A stretch of 64,000 nt of DNA from Molanna angustata. Taxonomy: Eukaryota; Arthropoda; Insecta; Trichoptera; Molannidae. The stretch is taken from positions 7,211,427 through 7,275,426 of the forward strand of contig OY754972.1 of assembly GCA_963576475.1 (NCBI GenBank). Reading direction: 5' to 3'. Positions 33,811 through 45,249 of the stretch are shown here, piece after piece. Position numbers and translations under genes: made by a program. The notes under the pieces were generated by a model. The model was not told the DNA's origin and ran no database searches. It worked only from the letters and a program-made list of their open reading frames with translations. The number at the start of each line of letters is the position of its first letter. The stretch's first letter is position 1.

Positions 33811-34790
33811 AGGGACTGAAGGGACGAACGGGAAAGACAAATATACACACAAACATTACCTTTGTTTGTAAGATATTATACAACTTGATCAGAGCCAAAA
33901 AGCGGCTTACTTTGATTGTGGTTTCAGTGTAAACGGCCCTATTAAATGGAATAAATTGCCTTCTGAAGTGCGTGGAAAGCAGTTTTGGGGCCTTCAGTAA
34001 ATGCTTAAGACTTCTTTGTTTCGCAGAGCCAACCAATAAGCAAAAGCGCCCTAGGAATGGTCTTTTACCATAAAGCGGCTGTATAAAAATTCGATTATTA
34101 TTTTTATCCTGTTTTATATGATAGTGCCAACTTTTACTTTGACGAACTCGTTTGTTGCCATTCTCGCTTATTCATAATTCATAATTCATTCTTTCTACGT
34201 GGCCGAACCATCTCGATGCATTTATTTCCATCTTCTTATTCACAATTTTATGCAAGGTTATTCTATTTGTACGTATTTTGTGTTTTTGACATGACTCACT
34301 AATAATATGCTGGCAGATGGATTTTATTGACATATTGATATATGTTGTGCATTACAAAAAACATCATTAATTTTTATTCTGATGTCATTACTATACTTTC
34401 TCTGAGTAATGTCATGCTGTTATGGCGCTAGTATACCTAATAGACGGATTGCGCCATTTTTTCTCTGCTCCACCACTTCAGAAATGGAATTTAACAATAT
34501 TCAAGATACAACAGGCAACAATAACATCTCACATAGCTCAGCAATGATTTTTTACACCCATTCTAAATTTGAATGAATGATATATTTCCTACAGTACCTA
34601 TAAATACTTATTACAAAGGAACAAAATACAATTCAATTTCTACCCAATTACAATTTTACAATATATTTTTTCCACACATTTGGAAATTTTACTGCCTCAC
34701 TAGACATACTCTGTTCTGAGGCAGTACTAGTTTAAAATTGCTATGGCTACTCTGCGATCATAAGATTGGGGTGTCGAAATATACCTACGC
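33811..34790. other. Unassigned, LINE-like scraps
   Basis: Positions 33850-34075 read like a decayed CR1/Jockey C-terminus on the plus strand (VNGPIKWNKLPSEVRGKQF). 34185-34215 resembles the RTE end in antisense. The remainder is AT-rich. Confidence 0.4.
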
Positions 34791-34792
34791 AA

Positions 34793-34872
34793 TGTGTCGT
34801 GTAATTCACACCCGCACACCTGTCTCTAGTTACCCCATATCGTGGGATATGCCACGATGGTATGTATTATGT
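34793..34872 (+). mobile_element. RTE-type LINE 3' tip
   Basis: Matches 41685-41755: CACCCGCACACCTGTC, TTACCCCATATCGTGGGATA, GCCACGATGGTATGTATT. This is the stop codon and (GTAT)n tail region of the family. Confidence 0.6.
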
Positions 34873-35242
34873 ATGTGCAATTTTCGAGAATATAATATTT
34901 CTAAGGGTGTCACGAAAATACTATGATACCTACTAAGAGTTTTGTCGTTATGTTTCTGTGTGTATGACGTTTTATAAAATTTTACATCGCCCTTCATCCC
35001 AAATAATAATCTGAATAGTTTTAACAACAAATTCCTTAAAAATATGAATAGTGTATTTCTAAAAAATAAGACAACTATTTTCAATATTTCAGCATTGATT
35101 CCCCTTAATAACTTACTAGGTACTAAAAATATCCTGTTTTACAGCATTTTTTAAAAATAATTACTCCATTACGAGTGCGTAAAATTAAATTGAATGGCCG
35201 ATATAGTATATCAAGTCAGGAGGGGGGAAGTCCCGTCAAACA

Positions 35243-35487
35243 GTGGAATCAAAACCTTCATAATAACCCATATCATGGATATAGTGTACCTATCAAACTT
35301 GTATTATTTTTTCCTAAATCACAACGACAAAAAGGAATATGCCATACTTGTGTCATTTTTGTGTTGTTTATGTTTTAACGTTGTATTTTGTCTAAATTTA
35401 ACCCAAATAAAATAAAATAATTATCATATGGGGTTCCATAATTAATTATATCCATGATATGGGTAATCATGAGGGTTTTGATTTCAC
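35243..35487. repeat. Inverted repeat, ~41-bp arms, foldback element
   Basis: Arms 35243-35283 and 35447-35487 are complementary at about 38 of 41 positions (core ACCCATATCATGGATATA), separated by about 163 bp. Weaker complementarity continues outward. Likely a foldback or MITE-type element; no target duplication identified. Confidence 0.75.
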
Positions 35488-35499
35488 CTTTTGGCCAGA

Positions 35500-36540
35500 C
35501 TTGCTCCCCAGATCAGTTTTCTAGACATCGCTTAATTTCTTATCTGATGATTTCTTCTATCATTTTTTTTTTGAAATTGAGTTTTTCTTATAATATTCGT
35601 ACACGTCGATTTTACAATAATTCATGTGGGCTTCATAAAATGGTAGATGAAAGATAAAATCAAATGAAATTATTTTTGCAACTCTAAAGTATTGTGCCAT
35701 ATGATTGATTATTGTAATTTTTCAAGTTGATACTAGTCATGTATGTTTAAATTTTTGTTTTTTCATTTTACTTTCTATTTGGCAACACTGTCATCGGTTG
35801 ATCTGTCAAAATTTCGAATTTATCATTTTTATCTTGAATAAATAATTTGGCGTCTGTGTGAGTGTGTCTATATGCCATGATGTGAAAGGATTAAATTGTG
35901 ATTATTATGTGAGATCTGTCTTAGATGTTAAAGGTTTGATATTCTTCTTCTTATTTTTCTTAGAGCTTTCATTTTTTAATAAACTTTTCGACGTACTAAT
36001 ATTTTTCTTTTATGTGTTTAATTATAAGTCCCAGAATCTTGATGTTGTATCAACACCATAGGAGAATATAGATGTTAATTACTATTTTATCAAGCCCTGG
36101 TAAAACTGCGGCCCGCGAGCAATATGCGTAAAACACACAAAACTTCGAATCTGTCCGTTCCATTCGCACGCATTGCAATCGAAAAAAAAAATATAGGTTC
36201 TGACATTTTCTCGCTGCGCGGATATCATTTCTTTATCGGGATAGATTAACAAATAACTGATAAGTTTTCATTGAGTGGATTTTTTATTTGATTTATCGAA
36301 ATGTATAAAAGTATAAATACTGATATTTTCTCTCTGCGCGGACTTTTTTTAGTTTATTTTATCGAAATAAACAAAATAAACCGAAAATTTTTGATTTTTT
36401 TCTATCGATAAAAACAAATGAAGGTTGAAAATTTCTCATGGATTTTTTTTACTGGGGGTAACAATTAGATTCTTTTTATGCGCGGCAATATTATTTGTGT
36501 TATGAATCCTTAGAAAACGAATTATACATTAATAAAATAG
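35500..36540. other. Unassigned; hAT-like terminus near 36095
   Basis: CCTGGTAAAACTGCGGCCCG at 36098-36117 resembles the ends of some hAT transposons, but no opposite end or 8-bp duplication was found. A 24-bp phrase starting GATATTTTCTCTCTGCGCGG is partly repeated (36207-36228 and 36322-36344). Confidence 0.3.
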
Positions 36541-36544
36541 TGAA

Positions 36545-38095
36545 TCACGCGAGCGGTTAATCACGCGAAAACAGGCAAAGCCGCTGGAGTGGATTGTGTG
36601 GCAGCCGAATTTATCAAGTATGGCGGTAAAAAACCAACGGAATTGTGACTCTCGCTTTTTAATAAATGCTGGGAAGTGGGGTACACTCCGTCGGATTGGA
36701 GAAATGCAGTTGTAGTTCCTCTCTTCAAAGGGAAGGGATCGAAACTCGACTGCATAAACTATAGAGCTATCAGCTTGTTAAGTTCGGTTGGCAAGATGTA
36801 TGCAAGAATTATTGACCAAAGAATACGCAAGATTACGGAATGCTCAAGGTGCGTTTGTAGGGGGCAGAGGATGCATCGACCAAATTTTCTCTTTACGCAT
36901 GGCTACAGAAAAAAGTTCTGCATAAAAATCAGAAACTTTTCTGTGCTTTCATAGACCTAGAAAAGGCATATGATAAAGTAGATAGAGAAAAGTTGTGGGA
37001 TATCCTATCAATGTATGGAGTGATGAGCAAACTAATACGTGCTGTTGCGTCTCTGTATGAAAATAGTGGAGCTTGTGTCCGTGTCAACGATACGCTGACA
37101 ACATGGTTCCCTATTCATAAGGGGGTGAAGCAAGGCTGCGTATTATCCCCATGGCTGTTCAATCTTTATATTGATCACTGCGTAAAAGCACTAAAGAATG
37201 AAAATATAGGTCTGACACTAAATACTGTAAATGTACGTGATTTGATGTATGCAGATGATAAAGTGGTGATTGCTGAATGTGCGGATGAGTTACAGTATTT
37301 AGTGAATAAAGTGTATGAAGGATGCTTGCAGAACGGACTGAAAATGAATGTGAGTAAATCTAAGATATTGGTATTCGAAAAAACTGAAAGTATAACTCCG
37401 TGTAGAATAAAAGTAGAGAACGAATGGCTAGAACAAGTAGAGGAATATTTATACTTGGGGAGTATGTTTGAACGGAATGGAAGACCTGATAAAGACATTG
37501 AAAGAAGAGTTATGGCAGGTAACAGAATAAACGGAGCTCTCAGACCAGTAATGTCCGATCCAAGCATCTCAAAGGAAGCCAAAATTGCCGTACATAATGC
37601 AATTGTAGTGCCCACTTTGATGTATGCCAGTGAAACATGGACGTGGCAAAAGACGCATGAAAGTAGAATAAATGCTGTGGAAATGAGATCACTAAGAAGA
37701 GTATGTAATAGAACGATATATGATAGAATAAAAAATGAGGACATAAGGAGGTAATGCAAGATGAAGAAGAGTATTATAAATAAAATGAAAGTGAATTCCT
37801 TGAGGTGGTTTGGACATATTGAAAGAATGAATGATGAACGACTGACCAAAAAAATATACATGGGTGTAAGAGATGGAGTGAATAGTAGGGGCCGCCCCAG
37901 AAAAGGATGGCATGACCATGTGAATGATATTTTGAAAGAAGGAAATATAAGAAGCTTGAATAATCGACGAGCATGTATGAGACGATGCATGGATGTAAAG
38001 GAAGCTAGGAATGTATGCAAAAATAGAGGAGTATGGCGCTCGGTTCTCTCTGCTTACCCCGTAAGGGATATGGCGTGATGGTATGTATGTATGTA
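36545..38095 (+). pseudogene. RTE-type LINE reverse transcriptase, 5'-truncated and broken
   Basis: The order of motifs is AGVDCVAAEFIKYGG, WRNAVVVPLFKGKGSKLDC-NYRAISLLSSVGKMYARII (36676-36838), a frameshifted AFVGGRGCIDQIFSL, then AFIDLEKAYDKVDREKLW, KQGCVLSPWLFNLYID, the catalytic MYADD (37240-37262) and VPTLMYASETWTW. A stop at 37752 splits off the C-terminal LRWFGHIERMNDERL...GRPRKGWHDHV block (37761-38078), which ends SVLSAYPVRDMA-stop before a (GTAT)n tail. Amino-terminal endonuclease is absent. Three or more lesions make it inactive, but the 253-residue core (36993-37754) is intact. Confidence 0.93.
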
Positions 38096-38283
38096 AAATA
38101 GTTAAACTATATTTATTTCTCCATATTTGTAAAATTTCACAATTGAGATTTTTAATGAAGTGTAATTAGGGAATTTAGTTGTTAGTTGAGGTATCTGTTG
38201 TTTACGCTCGTAAACACAATTGTGTTTGTAATACAAAATAGATCATCTGAAAAAATTAGGGCCAAAATGTTGAGTATGTGAAC

Positions 38284-38475
38284 ACATTTTTTCATCATCA
38301 TCATCTTCAGACCGTGTTTGCCCACTGGAGGACATGGACCTCTCCTCTCCTGCGACATTTCTCTCGTCCCTGTGCGATTCCCATCCATTGGGGTCCAACG
38401 AATCTTTACTAGACCTTAGAATACACCACAGCTCATTTTTACCAAGATCGGACGAGCTTTCAAAGTTGACATTAA
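38284..38475 (-). mobile_element. LINE-like 3' fragment with (GAT)n tail
   Basis: On the minus strand the sequence ends VGKHGLK-like, followed by GATGATGATGATG. It has the GGAGAGGTCCATGTCCTCCA block typical of this class (compare AGGCCTATGTCC in 20544-20694). Confidence 0.5.
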
Positions 38476-39340
38476 ACGCTAAAATTTTCAAGTTAAAAAA
38501 AATATATAGTGTTAAAAATCATACAACTACGTAAATAATATGCTGAAAAATATAATTTGTTTGGGAAATGTGATCTTATGCATGTACATTATAAACATAT
38601 TGATGCAGGTATAATATTTGGTGGTACCCTGGTGACATCAATTGTCTTCCCTAACAATAGCCCCGACTATAATTTTTAAACATTTTTTATTGTTATTAAC
38701 CTTGGCCTTCGTAAATATTTTAAAATATATTAATTCTGTTGTTGGTTCAGGTATTTTCGGTTTCAACTTTCATAATTTTATTCTTTTAATCTGTACCCAG
38801 TTCGAAAACACAATACATCACCATCATATAAAATAACCTTTTTTCAATACCGCGCAAAGACCATTTATTTGGGTTCTGCAATAAAACATGGTCAGCAACT
38901 AATTGTCTCAGAGATTTGGATTTTTCCGCACTTAAATATTTCAATGCTTATTATTCAAATATAGATTCAGGCTACCTGAAAAAAATCGAACCCTTTTAAC
39001 CTTCATCGATCGTTATGTAAATCCCCGCCGACGGTGCTTTCAGATGTTTTAAATCCGGTTTCAAATATTCAAAATAAATAGTTTCAGTTTTACATTTCCG
39101 TTAATTTTATGTCTCTTTTCTCAATTGTTGCTCTAACGTCGTATTGTCCTCTAGCGAGATACACGGAGGTTGATTTTGCGCAATCCGGGTCTAGCCACCG
39201 ACGAATTCACTGATGCCGTATTGCTCATAATTCCCGGGGTGGATCTGGTTGCCGAAAGAAACAAACGTGTAAATCGCGAAAGGATATATTCGCGTTAGGC
39301 AATTTTACCTTTCAATGAAAATGTTTACAATGTACGCGCC
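38476..39340. other. No recognisable feature
   Basis: AT-rich to about 39060, then a more balanced stretch with GCGCAATCCGGGTCTAGCC near 39177. No frame or repeat match. Confidence 0.35.
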
Positions 39341-39344
39341 GGAC

Positions 39345-39640
39345 ACGTGACTTTTGATAAACGTCATATATCGCGCGTTAGGGGCTTTAATACGCTCTCG
39401 CGAGTATGAGTTTTGATGAATCAGTGTCTGACGCTCGTCATTGTAAAATTACTTCAAGACAGTCACGAAAAACATTATTTTTTTTCCATGTTGGTTGTAT
39501 CTCGCGCGTCACTTCCGATAAATGTCACACATCGCGCAATAGTGCTTTCATACAGCCCTCGCGAGTGTGAATTTTGACGGAATTGCGCGTGTGATACTTC
39601 TCAATATAATTTCACTTCAAAATAAACGGTTTAAACACTG
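39345..39640. repeat. Diverged tandem duplication, ~158-bp unit
   Basis: ACGTGACTTTTGATAAACGT at 39345 recurs as GCGTCACTTCCGATAAATGT near 39506. Both are followed by ATCGCGCG/ATCGCGCA and CTCGCGAGTATGA/CTCGCGAGTGTGA. CpG-rich, unlike the surroundings. Possibly regulatory or part of the adjacent LTR-like element. Confidence 0.65.
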
Positions 39641-39671
39641 AAAACACTGTCACCGATTGTACCAGCTAAAA

Positions 39672-40320
39672 TGTTACGTGGCCAGGGTTAATTAATTTAA
39701 TTAGAGTAATTTGTTGTATTTATGTTAGTCTCGATCCCACGCAGAATGCAAAATATGCTATTGTTAATTTCAAAATATTTTTTTTACTGTTAATTTTAGT
39801 AAAATATGCAAAAATGATTTGCGTGCAAACATTTTGAATATTTTATACCCCTGTACACCCCCTCTCTTCGAGACAGGGGTACCTTTATTATATAAGGTAG
39901 AATCCTACTACCTGGACGTGAGTAACAGTCAGTAAGAATCAGTAAGAGTTAGTAGCAGAGTCAATAGCAAAGATAGTTGAACAGTGTCAATCAGACGAAC
40001 AGTCACAGTGAGAAACAAAAAGTAGTGGGCCTGAGGGCCGTGTGAGGCGGTCAGGGCATACGCCCTGGCCGCCGTCCTCAAAGTTTTAAGTTAAAAAAAA
40101 AAAAAACAAAGTTAATTTAAAGGAAAATAAAGGAACATTATTATTTTAAAAATAACCAGTGAGTCGAATCTGCGTATTAATCGTTCGGTAGCTTTAGTCA
40201 AGTTTAAAATTTTATAGTAACAAGAGTTCAAGTTAAATCAGTAACCAGTCTCGCCTACGGGCCTTGGCAAGACCAAGTTGACGTCGTCGATATCGAAAAA
40301 TTCTATTCACCATTCATCTG
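39672..40320 (+). mobile_element. Possible LTR or LTR-like terminus
   Basis: Starts TGTTACGTGGCC and contains a TATA-like TTATATAAGG (39890), a CAGTCAGTAAGAATCAGTAA repeat patch, a GGGCATACGCCCTGG hairpin at 40054 and AATAAA at 40126. These resemble an insect gypsy-type LTR. No second LTR, primer-binding site or gag-pol was found. A 59-codon frame at 40423-40602 (MDINLIKNELELN...) follows and is unrecognised. Confidence 0.3.
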
Positions 40321-41390
40321 ACCCAGGAGGCAGTGTGGGAATAAGAAAAGACTGGATATAGCCACCCATCCATCTGACCAAATGGCAGTGTGGGGGCGTA
40401 TTTAGGGCTTACGAGCCTAATCGACATGGATATTAATTTAATTAAGAATGAATTAGAATTAAATTCAGAAATATATCCAGCGCCGAACGATAATAAGTGG
40501 ACATCACGCACCGAAGAACACGGAACGAGCCAACGCGATCTTCCAGGATTGTATAGAACGAGCGCCCAGCGTTATCGCGAACCGCGAAACGTTGCGGGCG
40601 CCTAGACAATAACAGTCGCACCGCGAACTTAACTTTGACCTGCAAACAAGGTACAGTGAATTTTTATTTTTAAAAGTGAAAAACAAATAGTACTTCAAGT
40701 GAGAAATATACATAACTTCAAGTGAAAATCAACGAACATTTTATTTTTGAAAAAACTATATAATCGTAGTGTAACCCATGTATGTTCCTTTTGTAGCGTC
40801 ATGGCCATGTCTACGCACCATTTGTATAATTTATTGTTTTTTTTTATGTATTCTGCGATTGGGATCGCATTTGCAAATTTATTATATTTCGTATTATTTT
40901 TTTGTATGTCTATAATATTTAAATTGATTTTTTGTTTTGAAGAATATAATTAAACCGACAAGAGAATTAACTTAAAAAAAAAAAATCTTTTATTACTGGA
41001 GTGAGCCCTTGTCATTACGATACGGCACGGTGAGAAGGTGGAAGCGTCAGGATCTGGTACTCTCCGCTTGCGAGAGAGTCAAATCTGGAAGGCGACTTCT
41101 ACCCTTGAATTTTACCCCCCGGTATCAATATGCCTAACCTCTAATGACAAAAGTTGTTTATTACACTTTTCCTGCAACCAATTAATACAATATATAAAGC
41201 TACTCGCTCACTCGAGTCACTATTATCATACTAACGATGCAATCAAATACGACAATGAAATAATAGTATGATGTGTAGTTACGTTAATCTCCAGTCCTCT
41301 TAATTTTTGGTTAGGTTCAGTTAGTCTAAAACAATAATAGCGACTCGCGTGAGCGAGTTGCTTTATAAATTGAATTTAATTGAAGAATGA
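40321..41390. other. Unassigned, part of or next to an LTR-like element
   Basis: Contains the 59-codon frame noted above and a T-rich hydrophobic frame at 40747-40953 that looks fortuitous. ACTCGCTCACTCGAGTC near 41204 and GACTCGCGTGAGCGAGTT near 41342 are an imperfect inverted pair, so a small foldback element may lie at about 41200-41360. Confidence 0.3.
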
Positions 41391-41394
41391 AAGA

Positions 41395-41590
41395 CATTGA
41401 TTCTTGTCTATAACTCCATCTTTTGTCTTTCATTCGTGCAATGTGGTCTGCCCATCTCCACATTGGCATTGCCATTCTCTCAATCACATCGGATAATTTG
41501 TTCTGGCTGTGTATCCAGTCATTCCTTTTCCTGTATTTTAGTTGAATGGCTAATACTAGATATCCTTAATTCCAGGCTATTTTTGTGTCG
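41395..41590 (-). mobile_element. LINE C-terminal fragment
   Basis: The minus strand encodes NDWIHSQNKLSDVIERMAMP, then WRWADHIARMKDKRW, the post-RT region of R4/RTE-like elements. Fragmentary. Confidence 0.6.
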
Positions 41591-41684
41591 TCATATCCTG
41601 GAATATTTTTTTTTGTAATTATAATATTTATTTTTTAGACTAGCGTGTGGGCATACAAGCACGTGTCGTGCTTCCTCTTAAAAG

Positions 41685-41755
41685 GTAATGCACACCCGCA
41701 TACCTGTCGCTGGTTACCCCACATTGTGGGATATGCCGTGATGGTATGTATGTAT
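41685..41755 (+). mobile_element. RTE-type LINE 3' tip
   Basis: Same ending as 34793-34872: GGTTACCCCACATTGTGGGA, then GCCGTGATGGTATGTATGTA. Confidence 0.65.
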
Positions 41756-41779
41756 TTTTCAAGCAATATTATAAAAAGT

Positions 41780-41856
41780 CTCTCCTCCGGGAATCGAACC
41801 CGGGACCTTTGGATCAGCAGTCAGATACCTAACCAGCTGAGCCAAGAAGGCCGACA
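41780..41856 (-). mobile_element. tRNA-like SINE head
   Basis: Minus strand: A box TGGCTCAGCTGG, CTGACTGCTGATCC, B box GGTTCGATTCC. Matches 18962-19030. The intact boxes could bind TFIIIC. The acceptor ends pair poorly, so a working tRNA is unlikely. Confidence 0.65.
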
Positions 41857-42245
41857 AATAATGCTTGAATATAATGGAAAAAATGCTTGATATAAAATTA
41901 TCAGAAGAATAATTTAATACATAAATATAAAAAAAAAAATTGCTCCACACCGTCCAGTCTTGTATTTTCTTAATAAGACATTCTTCGTCTTTATTGGTCG
42001 AAACTTAAACACATTAGCGAATGCTCTGCAAACAAATCACAATGAGTGTATTTTGCAAATTCAAATAGGTACGAGATTCACTTATATTGCTATCTCCAGT
42101 ATGAGAATAAATATCAAATAACAGGGTTGTCCATCCGTGGAAAATTTAACGAATGTACGTTCAAAGTTATTATTTTTGGTTTTGTTTATAAATTTTAGAG
42201 AGGGCAGTGTTATTCGAATGGATACCTATGTGAACATTATTATTA

Positions 42246-42305
42246 CATCGGTTCTCTCTGCCTACCCCGTGAGGGACATGGCGTGATGGTATGTATGCAT
42301 GTATA
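42246..42305 (+). mobile_element. RTE-type LINE 3' tip
   Basis: GGTTCTCTCTGCCTACCCCG, then GTGAGGGACATGGCGTGATG and GTATGTATG: nearly identical to the last 50 bp of the LINE at 36545-38095. A minimal 5'-truncated insertion. Confidence 0.8.
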
Positions 42306-42539
42306 AGTATTATTTAATACAATTCACCGAATGATCAAATCCATCGCAAATTGATGAGTTTCGTGATTACCACTATCGAATCTCTTGGGTAAGTTCAGAT
42401 GGAACCACCCCAGAAGTAATTTATCCCTTTCTATCGAAAAAATCTAAAACGAACGAAACTGTATAAAAATATTATCAATTGCAGAAGACTTTGCAATTTG
42501 AAGAGTTTGATATTTTTCCCCATGATAATTTTTACCATG

Positions 42540-42790
42540 AATATTTTTTAATTGCATATACGCAAACATTGGAATTTTTCCCTGTCGGGGTCAAGTGATA
42601 TTTTTACTGACAAACTTTTAACATCTCAATAGAGACGAAGTTGGGATATTATAGAAGGAACTCAAGGCACCTACAGGGCTTACGACCTGTCATAGGCTGG
42701 TTTACGTGATCACTTTATGCGCTTTCGCAACTTTCACCAATTTCTTATTTTCAGGTGAATTGTTACACATTATTCAAATATATAGAACTT
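42540..42790 (+). repeat. Dispersed repeat family R, copy 3
   Basis: Contains CTCAATAGAGACGAAGTTGG, ACCTACAGGGCTTACGACC and GGTTTACGTGATCACTTTAT. Confidence 0.8.
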
Positions 42791-43059
42791 TACAATTACA
42801 TTTATAAGGGAACTCAATAAGAAGGTATAATTAAGTATCAAACTAGCGCTAGTGCTCATAGATATTGTGTAGTGTATATTGCCATACAAAATGTATGAAA
42901 CGATGTCGTGAGTAAATTCATTTTTACAAAATTTGTTAAAAAAAACACAGACATACACTCCGAAATCTGAGTTCATTCATATACCTAAATGTTTGTTGAG
43001 GTAATGAGTACCTATTTAGTGTGGAACGGGAACAATCACCTGGTTCATAATTGCATATC

Positions 43060-43545
43060 TCTCTTTCCCTTAGCGCTTTTTTTCCCGTTTCTGTCGGGGT
43101 TCGCTTTGACCATGATCCTGGAATTGGCGAGTCAGGTTATTGCATTGAAGCGACTGCAATCTGATCTTCGTAACCCTTAGAAAGGGGAACCAGACAAATT
43201 GGATCATGGCTACACATAGCTAGTGATATATTTTTTTTAACATGTCTACGTAGGGGACACCAGGTATTAGGATTTGGGTCCATTTTGCTCTTCCGAAGAA
43301 GCGCACTACGTAGCGTTGGGAGGGGTTTGCAATCTAGAAAAGAGTTTATTGATTCGGATTTTAAAAAGACCCAGGTTGTACGAAGGTGGAAATACAGAAT
43401 TCGGAAGATCGTTCCACAGTGCGGATATAAATCCGCACATAGATTTTTTAAAAATCCAGAGGTGCGTGCCCCGCCCGGATTCGAACCGTCGACCTCACGC
43501 ATGTGAGGCGACGACCTTACCGCTGGGCTATCACCGCTTCCATAA
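43060..43545 (-). mobile_element. tRNA-headed repeat with LINE-like body
   Basis: The minus strand starts with a tRNA-like head (43468-43541: A-box-like TAGCCCAGCGG, B box GGTTCGAATCC). It continues into PSYNLGLFKIRINKLFSRLQ, a phrase like the C-terminus of CR1/Jockey-type LINEs. A SINE that borrowed a LINE tail, or two adjacent insertions. Confidence 0.55.
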
Positions 43546-43631
43546 TTGCATATAATTGTCAGTAAAAATTGTAAACTGCTAGCCCTAGAACAGAATATCC
43601 TAGTTGGGCATCTGTAATCTACTTATTGTAT

Positions 43632-44195
43632 AACATATATAGTGCGAAGCCTCTAGTGTTTTTTGACTTGAATAATATAGACCTGGCCATACAAAAATTG
43701 ATATCGATAGCTCTCTATCTCACATCATTATATAATGGGTTCATGTACATAAGCTGTATACTGTGGACCATGGTTGTTGTTTGGGTTTGTTTGAATTTAT
43801 CTCTTTTATTGTTGTTATTGCTGTGATTTTTATATTAAGTGTATTGTTTTATTATATTTTTTATTATTATTATAGTATTGTTCTTATATTATTGTTGTAT
43901 AATTGCAGCCAGTGATGAATAAGTTATATTGCATTATTATTTTTATATTATCTTTGTATTATTGTTTATTATTAGGTTAGATTTTTTTTTTTAAGTATTA
44001 TTATTATTTTTGTAAAGTGCCCTCTTCATCACGGGATGGAATCCTAGTGAGGCAGGCGCTGGTAAAATAAATGTACCTACATTTTTATATGCATTATTAA
44101 TAAAGAAAATTTAAAAAAAATCAAATCTCGCGCATCTCGGCTTAATACTGTCGATTCATTGAGATAAATAAATTCTCTTGAACGAATCGACAGTT
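43632..44195 (-). mobile_element. Helitron 5' part, interrupted
   Basis: 44120-44195 is the reversed Helitron 5' end (TTGAACGAATCGACAGTTGG up to A/T), and 43638-43660 carries the GCGAAGCCTCTAGT block. About 450 bp between them is foreign, with a LINE-like GAGGCAGGCGCTGGTAAAAT near 44047. Confidence 0.55.
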
Positions 44196-44408
44196 GGATA
44201 AATAAAAGTATTTGTCAGTGTGAAGTGTGTGAGTATGTGTCAGCCCTGTTACCTAAGTACATATACATATCTGTGTAATTGGGAGATCCGAATGTATGTC
44301 GAACTTTCTCCGTTATTATAAACATCGTTGGCATAATATTGTGCTCGCTTTGGTCGTTCAATGACTTGGTAATACCTTCTATCATATAGCGTAGCATTAT
44401 AACCTGTA

Positions 44409-45247
44409 GGGGAGAAGGAGGCACTTTTGGACAGAGGCAGATTTGGACAGCTTGAATTTGACCGCCTAAATATAAAATTAGTTGATTCTCTCTATTTTTC
44501 ATAGATTGCGCTAGGAGTCCTTTGTTATTATTTGACGTTTGGTCACGAGTTTGAGGTGTGTTTTTTTTAATGTAATTAAAGAAATAAAAAAACGCATTTT
44601 TGCTAATTGTTTTTCGGATATTTCTAAGCCTCTAATTATTTTATTATACTGGTAATTAAACATGTGTATTTTTTTTAAATACTATGTAATTCAACAGGTT
44701 TTTGATAATATAAAAGTAACTCATACCTCATTCCATGTGGTATTATTTTTCTATTTAAAGTATATGTGAGGCAGAATTGGACAAAGGACGATGAGGCACA
44801 TTGGGACAGTGTCCAGTAATTTTTAACAAAAAAATATTTAAACCTATACGTTGCCTAATATATCATTTTTTTGTGTAAGTTATATTCTATTTCTGCCAAT
44901 TTGAACCGTTACTGACTATTATTTCTTTTATTTGTAGTTGAAATAAACATTTAAATTCATTTAATCTGTAAATATGTTTTAATGTCCAATTGTGCCCCTT
45001 AGTCTGTCCAAATCTGCCTCTTAGACGTCCAAATGCACCCCCCTGTGGGGCACATTTGGACGAAATGAATGGTTCATCTAAAATGCTTATCATGCTCCTA
45101 TAGCAAATAATTGACACATTCGGTTAGTTAATTATGTTAAAGTAATAATGAGGCCTTCAATGTCAACTAAAAAGTTTTTGAAAATCAAATGGGTAAATTT
45201 TATAAAAATCAAAATGTATTTTTGTCCAAATCTGCCTCCCCCTCCCC
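44409..45247. mobile_element. TA-flanked TIR element, small copy (839 bp, reversed)
   Basis: GGGGAGAAGGAGGCACTTTT at the left and the complement of GGGGAGGGGGAGGCAGATTT at the right, with TA on both sides (44407-44408, 45248-45249). It is the reverse of 27179-30953 without the insertion. Nine GGCANATTTGGACA-like motifs: about 44421, 44438, 44770, 44793, 44988, 45005, 45025, 45048 and 45222 (some reversed). GTCCAAATGCACCC...GGGGCACATTTGGAC (45027-45061) forms a hairpin. No coding capacity. Confidence 0.88.
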
Positions 45248-45249
45248 TA

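Noticed and set aside
37175..38020. 281-codon minus-strand frame opposite the RTE LINE
   Set aside because: It is an antisense shadow of the reverse transcriptase; the plus strand has the conserved motifs.
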